In this document: positions 1 to 10,632 of the stretch, one piece after another
How positions within the stretch are numbered: the first letter of the stretch is position 1
How the letters are laid out: the number at the start of each line of letters is the position of its first letter
Source of the DNA: Colletotrichum lupini
Taxonomy: Eukaryota; Ascomycota; Sordariomycetes; Glomerellales; Glomerellaceae
Length of the DNA stretch: 64,000 bases
Reading direction: 5' to 3'
Assembly (NCBI RefSeq): GCF_023278565.1
Contig: NC_064678.1
Coordinates: 3,534,001-3,598,000 of the forward strand
Made by a program: the position numbers and the translations under genes
The notes under the pieces: generated by a model
The model's database searches: none
Told to the model about the DNA's origin: nothing
Seen by the model: only the letters and a program-made list of their open reading frames with translations

Positions 1-2074
1 TGTTGGGTGCAGCAGGGGATTGTTGGGTAGCAGTCCTGGGTCTTGGCGTCGCTTCGATTCTGTCCTCGTCTTCATCATCCGAGATGACTTGGCTCTTCTT
101 TGATCGACGGATGTTGCGCGTGGGAAGACCCATGTCGTCCTCGGACTCGGGATCATTCTCGACTTCTTGGGCCTCAACCTCGGCCTCAGGGTGTTCTGAG
201 CCGCTGTCATCAGCTTCGTTGTCGAACAACGCAACACCTTCCATTTCCACCTCGGAGCCACCATCTTCATCATCATCGACATTCTCGTCTTCAGAGCCAG
301 ACAGCTCAAGCTCGACCTCAACGCCTCCCTCCGCCTCCTCCTCGGAACCGTCGTACGACTCATCGTCACTGTCGTCCCAGACGTCGAGCTCGCCATTCTT
401 CCTCTTCTCCTTCTTCTCCTGCTTGGCAGCTGCTCTCTCGCGCTCCATAATCTCTTCGGCTTCCCTCCTAGCGCGAGAGACAATATCCTCAACCTCTTGC
501 ATCTCGCGTTCACGCTCCTCGGCGGTCTGCACGACGATACCCTTTGACTTGAGGTACTCGAGACGCTTTTCACGCTCGATCTTGGCTTGTTGACGGGCGC
601 GCTGCTGTAGCGTCATCTGCAATTGAGCCGTGGTGATTGTTGCCTTTTCGTATTTCCTCTTCCTCTCCTTTGTCGGCGATCCCACCCGAGCGAGGCGACG
701 CAGATTAAGTAGAGACCGAGATGCATCTGCCTTGTTTCCCGGAGCCCTATTAAAGATGGCGTCAAATTTGCCGTTCTTGGCGATGGCCAACTCGTCGTCG
801 TCGTCAAGGTCAATGACTGCATGGTTTACTGAGACTGAGGGCAGCTTGATGCGGACTTGACGTCTGGGTTTGACATCCTTGACGATAGTCTCTTCAGGAG
901 GTGCAACGACCTTGCCCTTGCCCTTGTTAAGTCTTCTCGATGCCTCAAACACGTCGTCGAGGGAAAGCATGTCACCATCGTCGTCTGGGTCAATGGTGGG
1001 CTGCGCGACAGTCGTGGGCTCTTGAACCTTGGCAGGGGAGGCAGCCTTGGCGACAGGCGGGGAGCTGGGCGGCGTCTCGGGGTCCTTCATCTCAGCGTCG
1101 GTCTGGTGCGCTGAGACGGGTGTGGTAGGGCGGCTGGAGCTCGACAACTTGGGATCAGACTTGGGTTGAGCACCGAAGTTGAAGCGCTGGAGGAAATCCG
1201 CCTTTGTGAATTTCTTCCTCGTCTTGGCCTCGTGGGCAAGCTGCATGTTACGAGCCATGCGCTGGGTCTCGCGAGCCATCTCCTCGACGGCCTTCTTTCC
1301 CGCCTTCCTCGTAGGCCTAACGGCCTGGCTGAGCTTCCGGCCGCCCTCGTCGTCGGTGATATCAGAGACGTTGCCGACGTCGTCATCGTCATCAAAGAGG
1401 TCGACGTTGCTGATGGGCTCGCGTTCCATTCGTTCGGCGCGCTTTCTCTCCTCCTCAGCTTCGCGTGCGAGTCTCTCTTGTTTCTTGCGCTCGACGAGTG
1501 CCTGGAATCTGGCGTTCTTTGTGATTGCGGGAAGGGAGTCAGAGTCGGAGGCGTCGTCTGCTGTTGTCGTGGTAGTAGGTTTCACAGGTGACTGCCGGTC
1601 CGGAGAAACGAACAGCCCAGGACTCGATCGCGCAGCTGGGCTCCGTGGTGGTGGCGGCGTGGTCTGTCTATCCTGCTTCCTTTGCAGCCGCCGCGGTGCT
1701 ACCGGGATGTCGTCTTCCTCTTCCGCATCCCCCATGGTCGCGTCCTCGTCCTCTTCGTCATCGTCGTTGTTGGAGCCAAGTCGTCTTTGGATTCGGTCCA
1801 TAAAGCTCTCGGGCTCGTCCTCTGCGTCTGAAGGCTCGGCACCGCCCTTTAGCTGGGCAGCGAGCCGTCCTCTGGGGCGGAAGACGACTTCTTCTTCCGA
1901 GTCACTTGCTTGAGTGTCTCGTGGTGGTGACTTGCTCTTCTTTCGGGTCTGCTTGGGTTCGTCGTCCTCTGAACTCGTGTCAATGGCAGCCAAACGGGCT
2001 TCCATTCGTGCCTTCATCGTCTCTGGCGCTGGGAGAGCGCAGGGAGAGCGCGATGCGGCCTTCTCAGAAGCCAT
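1..2074 (-). CDS. mrc1: Mrc1/claspin replication checkpoint mediator (partial, C-terminus beyond window)
   Basis: An uninterrupted minus-strand frame runs from the ATG at 2074-2072 to the window edge, about 691 codons with no stop. Mrc1/claspin is known to travel with the replication fork, couple polymerase to helicase, and carry the ATR/Mec1 signal to the effector kinase. The N-terminal third is acidic and Ser-rich with scattered SQ/TQ sites (for example TQ at residue 54). A basic segment around 1320-1150 reads KKAVEEMARETQRMARNMQL followed by a FTKADFLQRFNF-like stretch, a hallmark of the family. Further on (about 860-360) is the Lys/Arg/Glu-rich region with AKNGKFDAIF, LLNLRRLARVGSPTKERKRK and a long coiled-coil-like stretch, which I take as the start of the MRC1-like domain. 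Family members are usually more than 1,000 residues, so the C-terminus is missing. Start choice: first ATG, followed at once by a typical disordered N-terminus. Confidence 0.85.
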   Translation of the reverse strand, partial: MASEKAASRSPCALPAPETMKARMEARLAAIDTSSEDDEPKQTRKKSKSPPRDTQASDSEEEVVFRPRGRLAAQLKGGAEPSDAEDEPESFMDRIQRRLGSNNDDDEEDEDATMGDAEEEDDIPVAPRRLQRKQDRQTTPPPPRSPAARSSPGLFVSPDRQSPVKPTTTTTADDASDSDSLPAITKNARFQALVERKKQERLAREAEEERKRAERMEREPISNVDLFDDDDDVGNVSDITDDEGGRKLSQAVRPTRKAGKKAVEEMARETQRMARNMQLAHEAKTRKKFTKADFLQRFNFGAQPKSDPKLSSSSRPTTPVSAHQTDAEMKDPETPPSSPPVAKAASPAKVQEPTTVAQPTIDPDDDGDMLSLDDVFEASRRLNKGKGKVVAPPEETIVKDVKPRRQVRIKLPSVSVNHAVIDLDDDDELAIAKNGKFDAIFNRAPGNKADASRSLLNLRRLARVGSPTKERKRKYEKATITTAQLQMTLQQRARQQAKIEREKRLEYLKSKGIVVQTAEEREREMQEVEDIVSRARREAEEIMERERAAAKQEKKEKRKNGELDVWDDSDDESYDGSEEEAEGGVEVELELSGSEDENVDDDEDGGSEVEMEGVALFDNEADDSGSEHPEAEVEAQEVENDPESEDDMGLPTRNIRRSKKSQVISDDEDEDRIEATPRPRTATQQSPAAPN

Positions 2075-2720
2075 GGTGAATGTGGCTTTGATTAAAGAAA
2101 GGCAGAAAGCCGGGTATCAAAACATGAAAAGACTAATGTGAAGTTGCTTGAAGTGTTGTGTACTTGCACGTACCAAAATTGCGTGAGGAGTGTTTTGGTA
2201 GAGGTGAGTGTAGGGTGGTGGGTAGTGGGTAGTGGTGGTATTAGTGGAGTGAAAGTCAATTAAGAGCTCTTCGACGCGTCTGGCCGACGCGACGTGTTGG
2301 TGTGTGCTACCTGTGGGACGAGACGGGTCGGTGGCTTATCGCGAAACGCGGCACCACTAAACACGCCGATAAGAACTGCTAAAGTGACGCAGGACCCACC
2401 CGGAGTTCACACCGACCGGAGCTCTTATCGATAAGCGTCGCAGTGGATGCCGCTGGCTTCGGTGACATCTCTTTACTTATAAGGTGACGGTAGACTGAGA
2501 AGACGACCAACTATCCACTCCATATAAATGGGAGAGATTAAAGCATTAGATTCGCTTAACGTAACTAGCGTGGGCCATGGGAGTTCTATTTGGTGTCTAC
2601 CTGAGAATCGTGAATACACAGGCACCAATGCTACACGGGAAGCCTATATACCCCCCCTCAACTCCATTCCTGTTACCAGAACAGCAGGCGCCCGTCTAGG
2701 TCGGCGGGTCAGGTCAAACT
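2075..2720. promoter_or_regulatory. mrc1 upstream region with MCB, SCB-like and GATA-type sites
   Basis: This is the spacer upstream of mrc1. It holds a perfect MluI cell-cycle box ACGCGT at 2274-2279, a near copy (GACGCGA) at 2287-2293, and an SCB-like CGCGAAA at 2340-2346. GATA-type sites are also dense: CTTATC at 2335-2340, GATAAG at 2368-2373, and the palindrome CTTATCGATAAG at 2424-2435. MCB/SCB elements are known to drive G1/S genes through MBF/SBF in yeasts, which suits a replication checkpoint gene. Function here is inferred. No coding gene is supported in this stretch. Confidence 0.5.
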
Positions 2721-2880
2721 GACTGGGTGGTGGAATGGTTTGAGGTCAACAATCAAATCGCCAACCAGCCTACTCGACGACAGGCTTAGCGCGTATACGA
2801 GTACCCGAGTTCAAATCCCAGCACGAGCACCAAGAGATGTAGCCCCCAAATCGGCACCGGGGGGGCGAACTCTTTTTGAA
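2721..2880 (+). other. tRNA-like RNA polymerase III relic (A box, B box, T-run)
   Basis: A TGGTGGAATGGTT stretch at 2728-2740 resembles a tRNA A box. GAGTTCAAATCC at 2807-2818 resembles a B box, and a run of five T at 2873-2877 could serve as a Pol III terminator. I cannot fold the segment into a sound tRNA: the T-stem arms around TTCAAAT do not pair well and the acceptor stem is unclear. It is best read as a tRNA pseudogene or a tRNA-derived short element (SINE). Confidence 0.3.
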
Positions 2881-2979
2881 TCCTCTCCCAGTAGTTAATC
2901 ACAGCCTTATATTGTTATGATACTCATTACTTTGCCATCGCTCTGAGGGTCTTCACACGACCATCTCTACTTCTCCCCA

Positions 2980-4735
2980 TCATCCAACCAACCTCCTCCC
3001 TAAATCCCTCCTCTCCAACCCAGGCACCCTCTCCCCAACCGACTTTACAAACGTATCTACGGACCACGCCCTCCCATCATCATTGTACCCAAAATCCAAC
3101 ACATAATAACCAACCATGACCACCAAAATCAACGGCGCCGAGGTCACAAAGTACACCCAAAACAGCTCCCCGCCAGGCCCAAACGGCTTCTCAATCGAAA
3201 ACAAGGACGCAGTGTACGCCAGCGGGATGAACACCAATCCCAGCAGCGTCACCGCCTTGGTGCTCTTGGCCTCGCGGATGCTCCGCTGCTGCTCTTTGTA
3301 CGCCTGCCTGTTGCCAGTGATGCCCGCCAGCCCCGTCACCGCCGCGTTGAGCATTTCAGTCCGGTGGCGTAGTTCCCGGAAGCGGAGGTGCAGGAACTGG
3401 AAATCTGCTGAGCTGTCTGACCAAGCGGTGACGTTGGATCGCTCCGGCCTTGTCTTCGGTCCCGGGCCCGACCCCGGCTGCGGTGGTATACCGATGGGCG
3501 GCGCAGTGGATCCTGTCGCCGGGGGTTGTGTCGGCGACAACGGGATCCCGAGCTGCAGCATGATTCCTTCCACGTCCTCGAGATACTCCCCCGTCCGCCT
3601 CTCCCACCCCTGCATATCGCTCCAGAGCGCCTCGACCTTGGTCATCGGCAGCTTCGCGAGGTCCTGCTTGCGCGTGAGACCCCGTTGTACAGCCGAGAGC
3701 GTCGCCCGCAGGTGTTCCGTCTGCTTGAGCAGGTGGGAGGCCACAATCTTGCTCACAAAGACGTTGACGACGGATTTGGGCTCTGCAGTATCTACTAGCC
3801 CCGCGTGTGTCTCGAGATAGAAGGCGAGGTCGTCGAGCATGGAAGTTCGCGGGGGTCCGTAGTGGTGGTGCTCGTTCCCCTTTTCCCTAGCGATGCTGAT
3901 TTGCGATTCTTCTGGGACGAAGTCGAGGTAGCCACCCTGGTAGGGCCAGGTCTTGACTGGGTGCTCTATTTTGTAATCATCCCCTGTTCGGACACTTCGT
4001 ACCGGAGGATCACAGAGCACAAGGCCTACTCATGATCAGCGTCAGTACAAGTTGAAGAATCCGACCAGGCAAGAACTCACAATCCCAACCACCACCCCCA
4101 GTCCTCCTCGACCAGACACCACACTTCCTCCTCACGACACCCACATTCAAAAACCGATCAAACTCGTCGTCGGGCGAATTATCCCACCGAAACTCCCTCG
4201 ACACCCCAATATGCCGCCCCGTCGCGGCGCACACCCACCGAAAACTCGTCGGCCGCGTATCAAACGTCACGACCTCGTAGTACTTCATCTCCACGTGGCC
4301 CCGACTCCGAACCACCGACGGCAGCTGCGCGCCGTCGCTTTCGCCCGTCCAGTTGACGTTGTGCACGACCACGCGCTCGTGCTCGACGAATACCGAAGGA
4401 TGCAGCGAGAAGTGGTGGCCGAACACACCTGCGAATCCAGGGCCGAGGCCCTCGTAGATGTAAATGTTTTGCTGTCCTTGCTGTCCTTGCTGTGATGCTG
4501 TATTGTAGTGAAGGTGTGTTTCTAGGTCGGCTGGTTCCTCAAATTGTGCTGTTCTGATGAAGGTGCCGTTGTCGCCGATGCTGAGCTTGACGACTCGGAC
4601 GCCGTCATCTGTGAAGGGGATGCGTTGGATTTGGGCCTTGGGGTCGCGCTGTCTAAGTCGAGGGTCTGAGGAACACAGGGGCCGGACAAAGTCATCGTAG
4701 GCGCCTTCGGCAAGCCATCCTCCATCTTTATCCAT
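2980..4735 (-). CDS. CorA-like Mg2+ transporter-family membrane protein
   Basis: Two exons are inferred, 4735-4081 and 4025-2980. They are separated by a 55-nt intron (GTGAGT donor, TACTGAC branch, TAG acceptor), giving 566 aa. The long N-terminal domain is soluble and mostly beta/mixed, with a Gln/Gly run (QQGQQGQQ) encoded by a 9-bp direct repeat near 4475-4495. A helical stretch precedes two C-terminal membrane helices at about residues 477-496 and 507-528, followed by a short tail. This two-helix C-terminus is the CorA layout. The classical GMN motif at the end of helix 1 is absent, as is common in fungal CorA-like proteins whose ion specificity is unknown. Start: ATG at 4735-4733 opens MDKDGGWL. 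The frame stays open upstream to about 4876 without another ATG, so an additional 5' exon is possible. Confidence 0.7.
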
Positions 4736-5377
4736 GTCGACCAATTGAGTCACGAGCCAATGTATTTGGACGATTAACTGGGTATGCTCAATGTAAAGAT
4801 CGAGAGTACCGTAAGCAGACAGCAACGACCGAGCCGTGAGTGAGGCGCTGACAAGAGTCACGCTATCCAACCTCAACTCATGAGAATCAGCTCTGAGTCG
4901 TGGGATATTTGAGTAACTTCAAGCTGATGAAAGCAAAGCAGGCTGCCGTAGGATTCTTCGATCTGCGTATCCAGGGGCTGAGAGATGGCGGGATAGAAGT
5001 GCAGTCACGCTTCCCCATCCCGCCCTGAATTGAAGCTATAGAAAAGTGTCTTTGCCCGATTTGGACACCGAGCGTGGCTTTGCTCACTCCCGGTATCCAG
5101 GCTGCCTGATAGGTACGAGTGTCACCCCTCACCTTACGCCAATAATAATTCCTACACTTGCGCGCCCTTGAAATTGTTGCAACTTCTCCGAGGGTACTCC
5201 GTAATTCTCTCGTAAAAGAACAGGCGGCGCAGCGACAAACATGCCAACATGGAGTACTCCTCGTCCCTCGAAAGCCTTGGACCAACAATTGCATGCTCCC
5301 AAAATCAAGTAGCTCACTCTATGACGTTAACGAAAGTTCCTAACTCCCGACTTATTAATTAAACATTTGGTGATTTC
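4736..5377. other. Intergenic: CorA-like promoter and PLC-like gene 3' flank
   Basis: No supported gene. A 135-codon minus-strand frame at 4887-5294 has no recognisable features and is judged spurious. One TACTCCGTA motif lies at 5195-5203. Confidence 0.6.
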
Positions 5378-6374
5378 TCAAGCATTGTATTGGCTCTGTG
5401 CCTTGATCGCCTCGCCGATATTGATCCAGTCGAGCTTTTCTCAGTCAGCCTTACACAAAGTAGATATTGACGCGATGCTAAGACGACCAACTCGGTGTCC
5501 GAAAAGAGGAAGACTTACCAAAACGACATTCGCTGTCCTTCCCCACATCCCTCTGCACAAGTTGACCTGCTTGTCAATGGACGACAAGGAATTTGTCTTT
5601 GGCGCTTCAATTTGATTGGGAATCTTGATGCCTGCGAAGAGCTCAATGTCGAGGAAGTGGTTGACAAGGTACATGTAGCCATTGGGATCGACACCCTGTG
5701 GCCGGTCGATGTTGCAGTTGGGAAAATCCGCGTTCGTCTCCCCAAAGGGAGTCTCCCAGTAGTACTGGAATTCGTCTAGAATGTAGTCGACTTTACTCGT
5801 GTCGGCGTGATAGTCTGTCGTACTCAGTCACTGCCCATGAGTTACAAAAGATGCTTAGAGACATACCCATGAAAACGACCAGTCTCGTCCCGTCATCAAT
5901 CAAAGTCTGAAGTGTAGGCCACTGGTCTATAGCCACTTTCTGCCCAGGCTTGAAGACGTACTTATCCAATCCCGTACTCTTGAAAGTGTCGCCAAATTGA
6001 GTGACCGGCATTGCGTCAATGTTAGTGAGAAGCAAGGTGACCACTTCACGCGGATGCGCCTCCATCCAAGTGTCTATCTCTTCGAGATACTTGGACAAGG
6101 GCCCCGAGTCTAACAGAGCGCAGTCCGTATGGCACATCTGGATCTGTCCGTCCTTGTTCTGGGTCTGAGCTTGTAGGAAGCGTACGCCGAGATCGAGCTG
6201 GTCCGTTACCGACACATATTGATTGTGGGCCGGAGTGATGCCAACAAAGGCACTGTTGTGGGATCCGACAAACGTCACGTCAGAATACTTCTTCGCGCAG
6301 AGAGCGTCGTTGCCGTTACAAGCCGCCGCGGCGACAACGCCTACGAAGGCCGGCAGGAAGAAAGCAACGCGCAT
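5378..6374 (-). CDS. Secreted PLC-like phosphodiesterase (PI-PLC X-type TIM barrel)
   Basis: Three exons are inferred: 6374-5867, 5814-5519 and 5434-5378. The introns are 52 nt (GTATGT donor) and 84 nt (GTAAGT donor), giving 286 aa. The N-terminus MRVAFFLPAFVGVVAAAA is a signal peptide, so the product is probably secreted. The fold signature is the PLC-like phosphodiesterase barrel: a GSHNSAF motif with the first likely catalytic His, a second His in CHTDC, then LEEIDTWMEAHPREVVTLLL. The C-terminal part reads VDYILDEFQYYWETPFGE and ends LDWINIGEAIKAQSQYNA. In bacterial PI-PLC the two His residues act as general base and acid. Fungal members of this secreted family have no established substrate, so a phospholipid or GPI-type headgroup is only inferred. 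The splice joins keep the frame and the conserved order of motifs. Confidence 0.85.
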
Positions 6375-6445
6375 AGTGATAAGGCAGCGACGGATACAGA
6401 CGGAGGAATCAGGATCGTCATCTTCTTGAGGTTCCCACCAGCTAG

Positions 6446-6452
6446 TATATAA
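6446..6452 (-). promoter_or_regulatory. Candidate TATA box of the PLC-like gene
   Basis: Read on the minus strand, TTATATA lies about 72 nt upstream of the ATG at 6374, a suitable spacing for a fungal core promoter. Confidence 0.4.
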
Positions 6453-9400
6453 TCAAGGTAATCAAGCACAGCAATTTTTCAGCCGTCAGGGGCCTGGCGA
6501 TAGCTTAAAGTGACATCTCGGACGGGTTAGCGAATCACAAGTCATATCGGACATCTGCCAACACTCTGGACGAAGACCTTGGGAGGCCAACAGACCGAAT
6601 TTGGAAGCGCGTGTTGATCTAGAGCTGAATGACCCCTCATAATGGAACGGTCCGACATGTGAGCGATGGCACCCAAGAGCCATGTTTCTGCGGACTGTTG
6701 CCATTGAAGTGACGGCTCGTGTTCGTGTGATTGGGTCATGGCGTAACCTGGAGATCAGGTAGGTGGGATTAAGACGGAGAGGGGTTCTCGAAGGCTTGAG
6801 ATGCCTGTCCAGACGGGCAGCTTTGCCACATCCATCGACCAGTCAGTTGGACTAGCTTCTGTGAACTCATGGCCATAAGCTAACGCATGTATGGGCATTT
6901 AAACTTGCCATCGACGCTTGGGAACAAAGGTGAGGGGAATAGAAGAGCGATTATCGGTTTCTTGGCAACGGGATAGAGTCAATGTGGCCGGCATTTCAAC
7001 GCTTCGAAGGCCTCCTCGGTCAATGATGCTTGGTCTTTTGTGGCCCATGGCTGCCAACTTCATGCGCCACACCTCTCTTGTTGGAGGATATTGTTGTTGG
7101 AGAGGGTGGATTGGCTGCCGTGAGAAGAATTGAAGAAAAGAGGCCTGCTTTAGTCGTTAAGTGAAACATGGAGGTTGACGAATGACGGTCTCGGAACGGG
7201 AGGCTTCGAAAGGGGCGGGTGGCGGAAGTCATCAGGGCACGGCAGGCGCACGGCAGGCGCAGAAGGGGCCACTGGGGGCTGCAAAGGCGCTAACGCCGGT
7301 AGTGGCAGGGGCCGTTCAGGGGAGAAGCTCTTGGTGGGCAGCTGGCATCCACACTTGCTGACCTTATTCGCTGGGGCCATCTGCAGCTCTATGTGGCTGC
7401 AATCTCCTCCTGCCCTCTACGGCAATGTGATCTTCTTCCCAGAACAACGTCACGAGAGACATCGTTGCAGCTACAACCCTCAAACTCGACAACCTCGGTC
7501 ACTGCTGCTCTTGAAAATTTCATCACGGCATCATCTTCGTTCGCGCACGTGGTTCACCTTCTTGCTGTGGTCCGCCTGCAGATATTGATGTTACACAGAC
7601 TCTGGCTATGTTCAGGTTGCGACCATGTTCACGATACTTTCTGCTTGGTGGTAATCTCAAATCTACAGTCGTTCGGGCTGCATCGAGACCTTGCTCAAGA
7701 ACATCCATACATCTCGGGATGATTCTAGCTTCATGGCAGTCTGAACTTGTGAAGAACGTCCCTCTTGGCGGGCAGGCGTTGACAACGAGACGAGCCACAC
7801 GCGTTTGTCGTCTAGGCGCCTACGAAAAAGCATGCACGGCTCACATTTGACGATATTTCCTCTGCTATGATGCTCCAAAGCAAGGGGATCTGGACGATGA
7901 TCCCTATGCCGCACTGAGAAAATGGGTTCCTCACCGAAAGTTGAACAGGGTCTAGTTCAACCAAGGTATTCACTAGGCTCAACACCTTTTGTCAGGAAAT
8001 CGTCGCAACTGAATCAGAATTCGCGCTATTCGTCCCTTCACCACTTTGGTCTCCGTCTCATTGAAGCAATTTCGAGGCGCAGTGCTCTTCGCACTTCGGA
8101 CGAAGCCAAGACACGCAACCTTACGGGCAAGAAGACCTCGGATCGTGACAATGGGATGCTAGCAACGGCCAAAGGAGGCCCCCTTCGTCTTATTTGTCCT
8201 GCTAGCCTCCACCGATGGACCCGTTCTACCCGGTAGCTCCGTTTGTGTGTTGCACGAAGCTAGACAACCTTAACGTGCTCCCGGCAGTCGTCTTCCAGAG
8301 TATGTCCATTTCATGGTAGAATGGCTTGGTCACTTCTTGTTCCCGATCCTTGTGAGATCTTTGGCCGGGCTACCCTGATCATCGTCGAGCACACCGACCC
8401 GGACTTTGGGGTTCATGGTACGCGTACAGCATGACTGACGCGTTGCAATCAACGATCTAGTTCTCCAACTTGCCACTATGGGCTTGGAAAGATTTGTGTA
8501 TCTGAAAACCCGGGCCGGGTTTGAAGCAATAAGCACGATCTGGTTGACGAAACTCATCCGCATATCGTGGAAGAATTGCACTGATCGATGGGGAGCCTCA
8601 ACACTGGTGATCTTCGATGAAAAAGACCGTCTAGACACCGAAAGCGAGAATGCGATGATGCCGCGAAGGAGTTCACAGATCAGCATGGCTTCCAAACCCG
8701 ACGAGCGCGCAGCAATGACAATTCATGAGACAAGCGAGATGGAACCCACCATGACCAGGTCGAGGTCTGGGGATCACCAAAACTAAACAAACTCAGATTG
8801 CGACCCATCGAGGCTGCAGATTTCTCACCTGTGTCGCAAAAGGGAGCTAGGTGGCTTGCACAGCCCTCAGAACAAGCATATCCGCCGATCGACGTCATCC
8901 CCATTTGGTTATGCTTGCTTTCTTGCGCAGCGGATTTACCGGCAGATCCCCCTCCTCAATCCCTCACACCGTCGAGTTCGACTACACCACCTTGTCCACC
9001 TTGTCCACCTTGCCGGGGCCCTCGGTCGGCTAAACTGCGTAGAGAGCAGAGGGGGAAGGGCAAAGGGGAAAACAACCGTGCGCATCGTGGACGAAACATG
9101 GAATTCCTCCGACGTCCGAGTTCGTGCCTCTCTTTGCCTAGAGTTTCGCCAAGGGCTGTCAATCGGCTCGTCGAAGGCTTGTCACAACTCGAGTCGAGAC
9201 GGCATCCCATTGCCGAGCTTTCGTCCCGCCTACTGGTCCTGCCAAGCCATGTCAACGGCCGGCTGGGAATGTCACAATGTCACGTCGTTCACGTCTCTTC
9301 GATGACGGTTCGAAGTTTGTCGTGAACTATCCTCTGATCAACATCCCACCACCTCGGGCGCAGGTCATCTAACTTTCATGAGTAATATCGCCCCAGCTCC

Positions 9401-10632
9401 CTATGGAGAAAGGGACCACAATCTAAGTCTATCCGTCTTCTCTCCGAAGACCGAAACGAAAGCGGAGTCTTATCTACCTTGTGTACGGATAGAATCTCTG
9501 CCTACGCACTCTCAACTTCTACCTCATATGTCCTTCCGCCTCTGAGTGGAACCCGGTCACGGTGAGTCGAGCTGTGTCGAGAGATCCGGGGCCCTTACCC
9601 AACAAGGCATGGTGGCATGGCCTCGACGCTCTCCCGTACTCGGAGTATGGATACCTGAGGGGCGCCCACTTGCCTCCCGGAGCTTCCTGAGCACGAATGG
9701 AGACGCTTCTCTCGCGAATTCCGTGGTGTTTGGGCCCGTCTCAACCTCCATCAGAATCAGTCAGCGGCGTATCTGGCCCAAGCTCGCTGGTCAGGACCAG
9801 CGACCTCACACGCCTCACGTTTGAGGATCTACACCATCCTAGCGTCGTTCTCAAATCTTTTGCAGAATGACATGGGATGGCCCTTGTCCTTCCCAGGAAC
9901 GCTCCCGCCGCTAAACCTTGTCCGACATCATCGTCGCCCTCATCGACGCCGAGCCCCAAACAACCGTAGAGACTCCTTAGCCTTACTCCTGAAGAGAGCC
10001 TCCTCGCTTCCCCACAACCATGATTTTCAGAGATCTACCAATCGGGTCCGGGATCACCAATAGCTTGTTCCTGCATGATCCATTCTCGCCGTCTTTGCCG
10101 GAGGGAAACTGGACTCGGTCTATGTAACTTCCTGGCGCGTGGCGTTTCTCCCTCGCCTGGCCATCGCTCAGGACCCGCAAACCCCTTCGAAACGATCGAA
10201 AACCAATCGCATCTTTGGAAAGCTCGTCTTTGCTGGTGCACACAGCCTGCGTCTTCCAGTCGTCAGATCAATGCTTCAACTGATCTTTCGTGAGAAGTCA
10301 GCGGCAAGATGCTTCACTCAGGAGAACGACGCAACGGCCGCAATCCCTGGCCTTGGGAGATGGGCCCGTAGTTTGCCAAGCCCCATCAAATGTCTCCCAA
10401 GACTGTCCAAGACCTGTCATCCAGAGTATCGACAAGTTTGTATAAGAATCACTCGCATGTCCGGTCAAACTTTCATCTTTTCCCTTCTCATCAGCATCTC
10501 ATCTTCACTTCAGCCTTCTTTCATCTGCCTTTCTTTCCGACACGAGCCCGGAGCTCCTACACGGCCTTTTACACTTTAATAGTACACATTCTTAGTTTTA
10601 CTCAACTTTCACCAATCTATTCAACTGCCAAA
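6453..10632. other. Gene-free tract of about 4.2 kb upstream of the Egh16-like gene
   Basis: Only short overlapping frames on both strands occur, with no domain, signal peptide or spliceable continuity that I can defend. Base composition is similar to neighbouring DNA, so it is not a RIP relic. Minor repeats include an 11-bp tandem pair (CACGGCAGGCG) near 7238-7259 and a 9-bp triplet (TTGTCCACC) near 8986-9013. The last 200 bp (about 10440-10632) is pyrimidine- and CA-rich, as expected for the leader of the downstream gene. Regulatory DNA or non-coding transcripts are possible. Confidence 0.5.

Noticed and set aside
3..593. Plus-strand Ser-rich frame of 196 codons and companions up to about 1913
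   Set aside because: Complement of the acidic, Ser-rich mrc1 coding sequence; low-complexity shadow.
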